NCBI GenBank assembly: GCA_035550315.1
Contig: DASZPL010000013.1
Location: 1 to 23,907 of the forward strand
Source: DASZPL01 sp035550315
GTDB lineage: Bacteria; Actinomycetota; Actinomycetes; JAFAQI01
DNA: 23,907 nucleotides
Direction of reading: 5' to 3'
Position 1 is the first letter of the stretch. Every line of letters begins with the position of its first letter. A program made the position numbers and the translations under genes. This document shows, in pieces, positions 8,190-15,406 of this stretch. The notes beneath the pieces were generated by a model that was not told the DNA's origin, ran no database searches, and saw only the letters and a list, made by a program, of their open reading frames with translations.

Positions 8190-9100
8190 ACGTCCACCGG
8201 CCCACCCGCCGCCCTACAACGGACGGCCGCGCTGCGGCCGGCGCTCCGCGACTGTCCCATGACGGCGCGGGCGGCGATGCCGGCCTTCTCCCGCGGCGAC
8301 AGCGCGAGCCGGCCGCCGTACACCAGCGTCGGGTCGGCGCTGATCCGGTCGAGCAGCCGGCGGTAGATGCCGGACATCGCGCTCGCGCAGGCGGCACTGC
8401 GCCGGTCGAGCGAAGGCAGCAGTCGCAGTCCCCGGTCGTACCAGTCGCGCGCTCGCGCCGCCGTCAGCCCGATCACCGTGTCGAGCCGCTCGACCGCGGC
8501 CAGCCTGCCGTCGGGGGCGAGCCGCAGTTCGACGCCGTGCACCGCGAGGTCGTCGAGCGGCAGGTAGATCCGACCGGCGAGCAGGTCCTCGCGGATGTCG
8601 CGCAGGATGTTCGTCAGCTGCAATGCGACGCCGAGGGCGTCAGCGTACCCGGGGGCGTGGACGGGATCGGTCGTGCCGAACACGCCGAGGCACAGCCGGC
8701 CGATCGACCCGGCGACGCACCGGCAGTAGGCGACGAGTTCCTCGTCGTCACCGAACCGGCGGCCGTCGAGATCCATCTCCACGCCCTCGATCAGCTCGTC
8801 GAAGGCGGCGACCGGCACCGGCAGCCGGCAGGCCACGTCGTGCACCGCGAGCAGCACCGGGTCCGACGAGTCGCCCAGCCGCGACAGCGCCGCGCGCTGC
8901 TCGGCGAGCCGCCGCCGCTTCTCGTCGAGCGGCAGGTCACCGTCGCCGATGTCGTCGATCCGGCGCGCCAACGCATACACCGCCGACAGCGCCGCCCGTT
9001 TCGACGGCGGCAGCAGCCGGATGCCGTAGTGGAAGTTGCGCGCCTGCCGTTTGGTGACCGTTTCGCACGTGCGGTACGCCGCCGCCAACGTCGGCGTCAT
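8186..9100 (-). CDS. hpnD: HpnD, presqualene diphosphate synthase
   Basis: Squalene/phytoene-synthase-family enzyme of 304 residues that joins two farnesyl diphosphates into presqualene diphosphate. The two Mg-binding aspartate motifs are RIDDIGD (47-53) and NILRDIRED (164-172). The substrate-flanking MDLDGRRF (109-116) and the C-terminal VYGGRLALSPREKAG, usual for HpnD, are also present. The ATG at 9100 overlaps the hpnC stop as ATGA. The frame stays open to 10177, but that extension is antisense-like GC sequence crossing hpnC and the intergenic region, so it was rejected. Within the pair, HpnD is told from HpnC by its C-terminus and its order second in the operon. Confidence 0.92.
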   Translation of the reverse strand: MTPTLAAAYRTCETVTKRQARNFHYGIRLLPPSKRAALSAVYALARRIDDIGDGDLPLDEKRRRLAEQRAALSRLGDSSDPVLLAVHDVACRLPVPVAAFDELIEGVEMDLDGRRFGDDEELVAYCRCVAGSIGRLCLGVFGTTDPVHAPGYADALGVALQLTNILRDIREDLLAGRIYLPLDDLAVHGVELRLAPDGRLAAVERLDTVIGLTAARARDWYDRGLRLLPSLDRRSAACASAMSGIYRRLLDRISADPTLVYGGRLALSPREKAGIAARAVMGQSRSAGRSAAVRCRAAGGPVDV

Positions 9101-9975
9101 GCGCGGCTCCCGACCAGCCGGGCCGCGTGGCGGACCGTGGCGGACCGGCTCGGCCGCGGCGCGGCGGCGAGCACGTCGAAGTCGCAGTGGCGCAGTGCCT
9201 CGACGGTTGCGAACCCGCCGGCCACGAAGCCGGCGACCGCCCACCGCCCGGCGCCGGTGAGGCTGCGCACCAGCGGCGGGCCGGAGGCGAGTAACGCCTC
9301 GGCGCGGGCAACTTCGGCGGCGAGCAGCCGGCGGACGGCGTAGCTGGTGACCGGCAGGTCGAGGTCGGTGCGGCTGACGCCATGCGCCCGCAGGTCGGCC
9401 AGCGGCAGGTAGGTCCGTCCGCGGCGCCGGTCCTCGCCGACGTCCTGGCAGTGCTCCAGCAGCTGCAGCGCCGTACAGACGTCGTCGGATAGCGCGACCC
9501 GCTCGGGCGTCGCCGCGTCGAGCACCAGCAACACCAGCCGGCCGACCGGCTCGGCGGACAGCGCGCAGTAGCCGCGCAGTTCGGCCCAGGTCGGGTACGA
9601 CGACCGCACCTGGTCGACGCGGTTGGCCTCGATCAGCGCCTGGAACGGTCCGATCGGCAGGTCGTGGCGGCGGACGGTGCCGACCAGCGGCCGGAGCGTC
9701 GGGTGCTCCGGATCGGGCTCGGCGCGCCACACCCGCTGGAGGTCGGCGTCGAAGCCGTCGAGCAGGGCGAGCCGGTCGCCCGCGGCCTCGTCGCCGAGGT
9801 CGTCGATGGCGCGGGCCACGCCGTAGATCGCGTGCAGGTCGGCGCGCAGCTCGGCGGGCAACAGCCGCAGCGCGACGGGGAAGTTCTCGGCTCGCTCCCG
9901 CCGGCGCTGGGCGACCGGCGCGGGTGTGGTGACGGTTCGGGGCTGCGCAACGAGGCTGCCGGCGGCGCCCCTCAC
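9097..9975 (-). CDS. hpnC: HpnC, hydroxysqualene synthase
   Basis: Squalene/phytoene-synthase-family protein of 292 residues that converts presqualene diphosphate to hydroxysqualene. It carries AIDDLGDEAAGD (56-67) and HCQDVGEDRRRGRTYLP (175-191), the HpnC version of the second aspartate motif. It starts with GTG at 9975; an AGGA lies about 10 bases upstream, a modest ribosome site. It is the first gene of the hopanoid operon, so its upstream region (9976-10085) should hold the operon promoter. Its neighbour hpnD is a paralogue, overlapping it by four bases. Confidence 0.92.
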   Translation of the reverse strand: MRGAAGSLVAQPRTVTTPAPVAQRRRERAENFPVALRLLPAELRADLHAIYGVARAIDDLGDEAAGDRLALLDGFDADLQRVWRAEPDPEHPTLRPLVGTVRRHDLPIGPFQALIEANRVDQVRSSYPTWAELRGYCALSAEPVGRLVLLVLDAATPERVALSDDVCTALQLLEHCQDVGEDRRRGRTYLPLADLRAHGVSRTDLDLPVTSYAVRRLLAAEVARAEALLASGPPLVRSLTGAGRWAVAGFVAGGFATVEALRHCDFDVLAAAPRPSRSATVRHAARLVGSRA

Positions 9976-10041
9976 CGCCGGCTGATCCTGTGCATGACGC
10001 TAACTGTTCCGCGCATCCGCGCTTCGGTCTGCACCCGAATG

Positions 10042-10072
10042 CGCAGTTATGGCGCCGGTTTTTATCACTGCG
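10042..10072. promoter_or_regulatory. Candidate operator: imperfect inverted repeat between hpnC and the PucR-type regulator
   Basis: Arms CGCAGTTAT (10042-10050) and ATCACTGCG (10064-10072) match in 8 of 9 positions around a 13-base centre with a T-run. The repeat lies in the only intergenic space (9976-10085) of the divergent pair, in locally AT-richer sequence, and ends 14 bases before the chosen regulator start. An arrangement of this kind suits an autoregulated regulator that also controls hpnC onward. Binding by this regulator is inference. I could not place a convincing -35/-10 pair for hpnC. Confidence 0.45.
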
Positions 10073-10085
10073 GTACAAAGAGGTT

Positions 10086-11294
10086 GTGACGCCGACCGCC
10101 CGCAGCCGCGCCGCGGAGCCGGGCAGCCTGCGGTCGCTGCTGCCGACGCTGACCGAGCGGCTGCCGCAGATCATCACCGAGGTCGTTGAGCTGCTCAGTG
10201 AGGAGTGGCCGGACTACGCGGCGTTCCTCGCCGCCGACCCGGAGGAGAGCTTCCGGATCGCGGAGCTGGCGATCCAGCACCTGGTCGCGCTCGCCGAGCA
10301 GGCGCCGCGCCGCCGCCCGCTGGCCGCGCCGGCAACCGCGGTGACCACCGACGCGTTGTTCGAGGAGGTCGGGCGGATCGAGTGGCGGGAAGGCCGTGCG
10401 CTCGACTCGCTGCTCTCGGCGTACCGCGCCGGCGGCCGGGTCACTTGGCGGCACCTGTCCGAGGTCGCCGTACGCCGTGGCCTCGACGCAGCGACGACGG
10501 CGACGCTGGCCGAGGCGGTGTTCGCCTTCATCGAGGAGCTGTCGTCGGCGTCGGCCCGCGGTTACGTCGACGAGCAGCGGACGACGGCGGCGGAGCGGGA
10601 ACGGCTGCGCAGCCAGCTCGGCGACCTGCTGATCTCCGACCGTTCGGACTCCACCCTGGTGCGGGCGACCGCGTTGCGGGCCGGCTGGTCGGTGCCGTCC
10701 CGCGCAGCGATCGTGCTGATCGACCCCGACCAGGAGCAGGCGGCCGCGCAGCTCGACCGGCTCGACCCGCGCGCCCTGCCGGTCCGGCGCGCGGGACTGC
10801 TCGGTGCGGTGCTCCCCGATCCGGACGCGCCGGCCCGGCACCGCACCGTCGCCGAAGTGCTAGCCGGCTGCCGCGCCGTCGTCGGGCCGGGCGTGCCACC
10901 GGAGCAACTGCCGGCGTCGTTGCGGGTCACCGAGGCGGCGCTGCGACTGCTGCGCACCGGCCGGCTCCCGGACCCGCCGCTGTTCGTCGCCGAGCACTTC
11001 GACGCCATCCTGGTGGCGCGCGACGACTGGCTGCACGAGCGGATCCGGGATCAGGAGCTGGCGCCGCTAGCCGGCCTGCCGTCGGCCGTGCGGCAGCGCC
11101 TGGAGCAGACCCTGGCCGCGTGGCTGCTGTCGATGGGACGCCACCAGGACGCGGCGGCGGCGCTCAACGTGCATCCGCAGACGGTGCGCTACCGGATGCG
11201 GCAGCTGCGCGAGCGGTTCGGCGACCGGCTCGACGACCCGGACTGCCGCCGCCGGCTCATGCTCGCCGTCTGCTGGCCGCCCCCACCCCGCTGA
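10086..11294 (+). CDS. PucR-family transcriptional regulator, divergent from the hopanoid operon
   Basis: Regulator of 402 residues. The C-terminus is a PucR-type helix-turn-helix (about 353-379, DAAAALNVHPQTVRYRMRQL) preceded by the usual LEQTLAAWL helix. The N-terminal half (about 15-180) is helical and resembles the RsbRD-like sensor region found in actinobacterial PucR proteins, with EWREGRALDSLLSAYRAGGR typical. A divergent position against hpnC makes it the natural candidate controller of hopanoid genes; the ligand is unknown. I chose the GTG at 10086. An in-frame ATG at 9990 would add 32 residues without family character and would run through the candidate operator. AAAGAGG lies only two bases before the GTG, too close for a normal ribosome site, so the start or a leaderless message needs mapping. 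Confidence 0.8.
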   Translation: MTPTARSRAAEPGSLRSLLPTLTERLPQIITEVVELLSEEWPDYAAFLAADPEESFRIAELAIQHLVALAEQAPRRRPLAAPATAVTTDALFEEVGRIEWREGRALDSLLSAYRAGGRVTWRHLSEVAVRRGLDAATTATLAEAVFAFIEELSSASARGYVDEQRTTAAERERLRSQLGDLLISDRSDSTLVRATALRAGWSVPSRAAIVLIDPDQEQAAAQLDRLDPRALPVRRAGLLGAVLPDPDAPARHRTVAEVLAGCRAVVGPGVPPEQLPASLRVTEAALRLLRTGRLPDPPLFVAEHFDAILVARDDWLHERIRDQELAPLAGLPSAVRQRLEQTLAAWLLSMGRHQDAAAALNVHPQTVRYRMRQLRERFGDRLDDPDCRRRLMLAVCWPPPPR

Positions 11295-11360
11295 TCTTCG
11301 CGCAACCGTACGCGACACGCCGCGAAACGCCCGCGAAGCGGGCAGTTTCGCGAAGATCAG
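11291..11360. terminator. Bidirectional terminator-like nested hairpins between convergent regulator and rodA
   Basis: Outer arms CTGATCTTCGCG (11291-11302) and CGCGAAGATCAG (11349-11360) are perfect 12-base complements and contain the stop codons of both convergent genes. Inside, CGCGAAAC+GCCCGC (11321-11334) pairs with GCGGGC+A+GTTTCGCG (11338-11352) around a GAA loop: 14 base pairs with one bulged A. The two structures compete for 11349-11352. No clear U-tract follows, as is common in high-GC actinobacteria. Confidence 0.7.
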
Positions 11361-12550
11361 CGTTGGGAGCGCAGGTGCACGTTGAGTAACAGGCCGATGG
11401 CGAGCATCGACGCGAACATGGAGGTGCCGCCGTACGACAGGAACGGCAGCGGCAACCCGGTGATCGGCATGATGCCGAGATTCATCCCGATGTTCTCGAA
11501 GATCTGGAAGCCGAACCAGCAGACGATCCCGACCGCGACCAGCATGCCGAACCGGTCCTCCGCAAGCCGCGCGATCCGCAGCGCGCGCCACAACACGACA
11601 CCCAACAGCAGGACGATCAGCCCGGCGCCGAGCAGCCCTAGCTCCTCCCCCGCCACCGAGAACACGAAGTCGGTCTGCTGCTCGGGCACGAACTGCCCGT
11701 TGGTCTGCGTCCCGTGCCCGAGCCCCTGACCGAACACGCCGCCGTGGCCGATCGCGATCCGCGCCTGCTGCTGGTTGTAGCCGAACGTCTGCGCCGACGT
11801 GTTGTGGGCGTTGTCCAGGTTCGCGAAGCTGGTCAGCCGGTCGACCTGGTACTGGTGCAGCAAATGCAGGTGGCCGATGAGCAACGCACCGAGCACGGCG
11901 GTCACGATCATCGCCACGATCCAGCGCGCGCCGATGCCGGACAGCGACAGCATGCCGAAGATCACAACGGCGAACACCATGATCGAGCCGACGTCCGGCT
12001 GCAGCAGGATCAGCAGGATCGGCAACGCCGAGAACCCGAGGCTGAGCATGATGTCCTGCGGCGTGGGTTCGCTGATCCCCTCCCGTTTCTCGCTGAGCAG
12101 CATCGCGATGCCGAGCACTACCGCGACTTTCGCGAACTCTGACGGCTGGATCTCGAACGTGCCGCCCAACCCGATCCAGGAGTGCGCGCCGTTGACGGTG
12201 CGGCCGAGCGGTGACAGCACTACGAGCAGCCCGAACACCGACAGCCCGTAGAGGACCGGTGTGTAGGCACGTAGCGTCCGGTAGTCCACCGACGCTGCCA
12301 GGATCGCCAGGCCGACGCCGATGACGATGTTGAGGACGTCCTTCTTCAGGTACGACGTACCGAGCCCCTGCGGCTTCATCGCGGCCCAGACCAGCGCGCA
12401 GCCGAGCAGGCAGAGCAACGCGACCGCGATGACCAGCACCCAGTCGAGCCGCCGGACGAATCCTTCGCGATCGAGGGCGCGCGAGGCGAGTGACGCCGGC
12501 CGGCGGCGCGACATCGGAGCGGCCCGAGGGGTGCCGAGCATGCCGGTCAT
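11357..12550 (-). CDS. rodA: RodA, SEDS peptidoglycan glycosyltransferase
   Basis: Multi-pass membrane protein of 397 residues with about ten hydrophobic segments. It polymerises lipid II into glycan strands during lateral wall growth together with PBP2. SEDS marks are QPSEFAK (135-141), the catalytic-type aspartate in LQPDVGS (D186), and the C-terminal GLPLPFLSYGGTS (365-377). The ATG at 12550 overlaps the PBP2 stop as ATGA, pairing the polymerase and its transpeptidase for coupled translation. The frame is open about 99 codons upstream inside the PBP2 gene, but that part encodes Arg/Ala/Gln-rich non-family sequence. FtsW is the alternative SEDS member, but the mre-mrdA context makes RodA the better name. 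Confidence 0.95.
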   Translation of the reverse strand: MTGMLGTPRAAPMSRRRPASLASRALDREGFVRRLDWVLVIAVALLCLLGCALVWAAMKPQGLGTSYLKKDVLNIVIGVGLAILAASVDYRTLRAYTPVLYGLSVFGLLVVLSPLGRTVNGAHSWIGLGGTFEIQPSEFAKVAVVLGIAMLLSEKREGISEPTPQDIMLSLGFSALPILLILLQPDVGSIMVFAVVIFGMLSLSGIGARWIVAMIVTAVLGALLIGHLHLLHQYQVDRLTSFANLDNAHNTSAQTFGYNQQQARIAIGHGGVFGQGLGHGTQTNGQFVPEQQTDFVFSVAGEELGLLGAGLIVLLLGVVLWRALRIARLAEDRFGMLVAVGIVCWFGFQIFENIGMNLGIMPITGLPLPFLSYGGTSMFASMLAIGLLLNVHLRSQR

Positions 12551-14832
12551 GGCCCGAGTCCCCACCGCCGGTTGTCGACGATGGCGGGCGGCAGGCCGGC
12601 CGCCGAGGTCGAGGGAGACGTCGATGTCGATGTCGAGGGACTGGGCGACAGCGTTCCGGTGCGGGGTGACGGCGAAGTCTGGTTCTGTTGCTGCTGCTGC
12701 TTGCGTTGCTGCTGCCGATGGTGGCGGGCCTGCCGGCGGGCCAGCTGCTGGCGCAGCGCGGCGACGCCGACCTTCGGCAGCTTGTGCGGCGGCACGCCGT
12801 TCTTGAAGATCGCGTGCGGCACGCCGTAGCCGTAGAGCGCGTTCCACATGTTGCGCACGTACGGCGCGGCGTTGACCGCGCCCTGGTCGGCCTTGTTGAC
12901 CTCGATCGCGACGACGTACTGCGGCTTCTGCCCGGCGGGCCCGCCGAACGAGACGAACCAGCAGCCGTTCTGGTTGGTGCCGGACAGCTCCGCGGTGCCG
13001 GTCTTGCCGCCGACCGGCACCTTGTTCATCGGCCAGCCGGCGAACGCGAACGAGCCGGTGCCGGATGGCTCGTTGGTGACGCCGAGGAACGCCTGGCGCA
13101 GGTAGTCGAGGTCCGCCGCCGGCAGCGGGATGTGGTCCTTGACCACCGGCTTGATCCGCTTGACCAGCTTCCCGGTCGGGCTGACGATCGCCTTCGCGAC
13201 GTGTGGCTCGTAGACGGTGCCGCCGTTGCCGATCGCGGCGTACGCCACCGCGAGCTGCAGCGGCGACACCAGGACGGTGCCCTGCCCGATGTCCTCGTTC
13301 TCCTGGTCACCGGAGCGGAAGACGTAGCCGCTCTGGCAGAACTCGGAGTCCAGCTGTTGCAGGTAGGTGCCCTTCGGCCGGGTCCGGGCGCCCTTGCAGT
13401 AGTTCAGACCCTTGTGCGCATTGTGCTTCCAGAAGAGCTTGGTGTTGCGCCGGTCGCCGATGTGGCCGTAGGCGGCACCCGGCAGGTCAAGGTGCGGGTT
13501 GCTGGCCATGCCGTAGTCACGGGCGATCTTCTGGACGCCCTCCAGCGGCTTCTTGCCGGCCTGGACCAGGTTGTTGTCCCGGACCCAGTCCTGGTAGCCG
13601 AGCTGGAAGAAGAAGGTGTCGCAGGAAATCACGATGGCTTCGTGCAGGGAGATGAACCCCTTGCCTCCTTCGCCGTCGAAGTTGTGCCGGCCGCCGTACG
13701 TGGTCGGGCAGTCGTAGGTGCGGTCGGTCGACATGGTGTGGTCCCACAGCAGGCCGGACGAGGAGATGCCCTTGAACGTCGACCCCGGCGGGTTGGCACT
13801 GCCGTACGCCTTGTCGACGAACGGATGGCCCTCGCTGTTGGCGTAGCGCTTGAACTTCCGCGTGCTCTTGTACGCCGCCGGCGGCTTGTTGGGGTCGTAG
13901 GTCGGCTCGCTGCCCATCGCGACGACGCCGCCGGTGCGGGCGTTGAGCACGACGCCGGCCGCGTAGTCGGCCGTGTAGCCGTTGTGCCGGGCGTACGTGA
14001 TGGCGTCCTTGAGCTGGCGCTCCAGCGTCGCCTGCGCCTTGGCGTCGAGGTTCGTGACGACGTCGTCACCCTGCCGCGCCTGGGTGTTCTTGATCGTGCC
14101 GGTCACGGTGCCGACGTGGTTGACCGCGACCTGCTGCACGCCCGGCTGGCCGCGCAGGTACTTGTCGTAGGACGCCTCGAGGCCGGTGTAGCCGACCTGC
14201 GAGTTGCGCCAGACGTCCTGCTGGCTCGGTGACATCTTCTTCAGGTCCGCCTGCGTGATCGGCCCGGTGTAGCCGAGGACGGTGCTCGCCAAGGCGCCGG
14301 CCGGCTTCGGGTAGTGCCGCACCGCGGTCAGTTGCGCCGCAACGCCCGGGTACTTCTCCTGCAGCTCCTGGATCCGGATCGCCTGCATCGTCGAGGCGTC
14401 GTTCGGCTTCAGCGTGCTGACCGGGATCGGCTGGTACGGCGAGCCGTTGTAGCAATGCGGCGGGGTCGCCGGAACGGTCTTGTAGTTGCACGGGGTGGTC
14501 TCGTCGACCAGCCGCTGGTAGGGCTTGTGCAGCAGCCGCGACAGCCGGTGCAGCACGGCGACGCCGCCGTCCGGCTGTGCAAGCAGGGTGTTGCGGTCGA
14601 CCGAGACGACCAGCGCGGTCTTGTTGGTGACCAGCGGGCGGCCCTTGTCGTCGACGATCTGCCCGCGCGGCGCCTGGGTCACGATGTCCTTGACGTGGTT
14701 CTGGTGCGCCTCGTTGCGGAACTGCGGGGCCGCGAGCACCTGCAGATACCACAGCCGGCCCACCAGCGTCGCCACGAGTGAGAGCACCAGGACGCCGAGC
14801 ACGACGAGCCGCAGGCGTGAACGGTCGGTCAC
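12547..14832 (-). CDS. mrdA: PBP2 (MrdA), elongation-specific class B penicillin-binding protein
   Basis: Class B penicillin-binding protein of 761 residues that cross-links peptidoglycan for the elongation machinery. One N-terminal membrane anchor (about 8-32) is followed by the dimerisation/pedestal region (RGQIVDDKGRPL, 56-67). The transpeptidase has STFK (351-354, nucleophile S351), SCD (403-405, the usual actinobacterial form of SxN) and KTG (610-612). A low-complexity tail runs from about 700 to 745: Q-rich, then S/T/P-rich. Seven cysteines lie outside the membrane (115, 127, 375, 404, 479, 499, 624), of which 115/127 and 479/499 could form disulfides. The start is GTG at 14832, 64 bases after the mreD stop, with no strong ribosome site. 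It is followed directly by rodA. Confidence 0.95.
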   Translation of the reverse strand: MTDRSRLRLVVLGVLVLSLVATLVGRLWYLQVLAAPQFRNEAHQNHVKDIVTQAPRGQIVDDKGRPLVTNKTALVVSVDRNTLLAQPDGGVAVLHRLSRLLHKPYQRLVDETTPCNYKTVPATPPHCYNGSPYQPIPVSTLKPNDASTMQAIRIQELQEKYPGVAAQLTAVRHYPKPAGALASTVLGYTGPITQADLKKMSPSQQDVWRNSQVGYTGLEASYDKYLRGQPGVQQVAVNHVGTVTGTIKNTQARQGDDVVTNLDAKAQATLERQLKDAITYARHNGYTADYAAGVVLNARTGGVVAMGSEPTYDPNKPPAAYKSTRKFKRYANSEGHPFVDKAYGSANPPGSTFKGISSSGLLWDHTMSTDRTYDCPTTYGGRHNFDGEGGKGFISLHEAIVISCDTFFFQLGYQDWVRDNNLVQAGKKPLEGVQKIARDYGMASNPHLDLPGAAYGHIGDRRNTKLFWKHNAHKGLNYCKGARTRPKGTYLQQLDSEFCQSGYVFRSGDQENEDIGQGTVLVSPLQLAVAYAAIGNGGTVYEPHVAKAIVSPTGKLVKRIKPVVKDHIPLPAADLDYLRQAFLGVTNEPSGTGSFAFAGWPMNKVPVGGKTGTAELSGTNQNGCWFVSFGGPAGQKPQYVVAIEVNKADQGAVNAAPYVRNMWNALYGYGVPHAIFKNGVPPHKLPKVGVAALRQQLARRQARHHRQQQRKQQQQQNQTSPSPRTGTLSPSPSTSTSTSPSTSAAGLPPAIVDNRRWGLGP
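12682..12714 (-). repeat. Imperfect CAG/CAA codon repeat in the PBP2 tail
   Basis: The stretch encodes QQQRKQQQQQN (residues 707-717) from near-identical glutamine codons, seen on the + strand as repeated TTG/CTG/TGC triplets. Such runs can change length by slippage in steps of one codon without breaking the frame. It sits in the tail beyond the catalytic domain. Confidence 0.6.
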
Positions 14833-14896
14833 GGGTACGAGCTTTCGGTCAGGCGATCCGTGCGGACAGGGCAGGTCGTGCTGGTCTGGGCTGGCG

Positions 14897-15406
14897 TCAC
14901 CGCGGACCGGCGGGTTCCAACCGGCGAGCCAGCCGGGTAACGAGCGGGACCACGAACGGCGCCAGGATCACATCGTAGACAACCGTGGCAAGGACGGAGC
15001 GCGCCGTCACGCCGAGCGAAATCCGGGCATCGCCGACCAGGCCGCCGACCCCGGCGTAGAGCAGGACGACCGCCGCCGAGCCCCCCGCGACGACCATGAT
15101 CGTGGTGCTCACGGAGTTGTCCTCGCCGTCGCCGAACATCCCGGCGAGGTAGCCGACGACGGTGTAGGCGAACGCGAGCCGCCCGGCGATGTGGCCCGCC
15201 GGCGGCACCAGGTCGGCGAACAACCCGGCAAAGAACCCGAGCAGCGCGCCGCGCTGCGGGTCGGTGACCAGCGCGAACCCGACGACGACCAGCACGAGCA
15301 GGTCCGGGTGCCCACCCGGCAGCGACCACTTGTTGACGATGACGACCTGCACGAGCACGGCCGTGATCACGAGAGCGGCGCGCAGCGCCAGCCGCTGCCC
15401 GGTCAC
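14897..15406 (-). CDS. mreD: MreD, rod-shape membrane protein
   Basis: Small integral membrane protein of 169 residues with about five hydrophobic segments and the family's PDLLVLVVVGFAL and GALLGFFAGLFADLVPP stretches (34-46 and 53-69). It links MreC to the RodA-PBP2 synthase complex. The GTG at 15406 overlaps the mreC stop as GTGA. MreD sequences diverge strongly, so the call rests on size, hydrophobic pattern and its place between mreC and mrdA. The 14833-14896 gap to mrdA shows no feature I can name. Confidence 0.9.
   Translation of the reverse strand: MTGQRLALRAALVITAVLVQVVIVNKWSLPGGHPDLLVLVVVGFALVTDPQRGALLGFFAGLFADLVPPAGHIAGRLAFAYTVVGYLAGMFGDGEDNSVSTTIMVVAGGSAAVVLLYAGVGGLVGDARISLGVTARSVLATVVYDVILAPFVVPLVTRLARRLEPAGPR

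Noticed and set aside
9990..10085. A 32-residue N-terminal extension of the PucR-type regulator
   Set aside because: It lacks family sequence, runs across the inverted repeat, and has no ribosome site; the intergenic reading is simpler.
8186..10177. A 663-residue reading of hpnD running upstream through hpnC
   Set aside because: The extra N-terminal part is Arg/Pro-rich non-family sequence; the ATG at 9100 overlaps the hpnC stop as ATGA and gives a normal-length enzyme.
13617..13625. PBP2 second motif reads SCD rather than SxN, as if a catalytic residue were lost
   Set aside because: SxD is the known form in many actinobacterial elongation PBPs, and STFK and KTG are intact.
12688..14232. 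A 514-codon open frame antisense to PBP2, and similar long antisense frames (for example 2452-3978, 18473-19954, 20256-21818)
   Set aside because: These are GC-rich shadow frames: Arg/Ala/Gly/Val-heavy translations, no domain, no ribosome site, and fully covered by genes with clear family motifs on the other strand.
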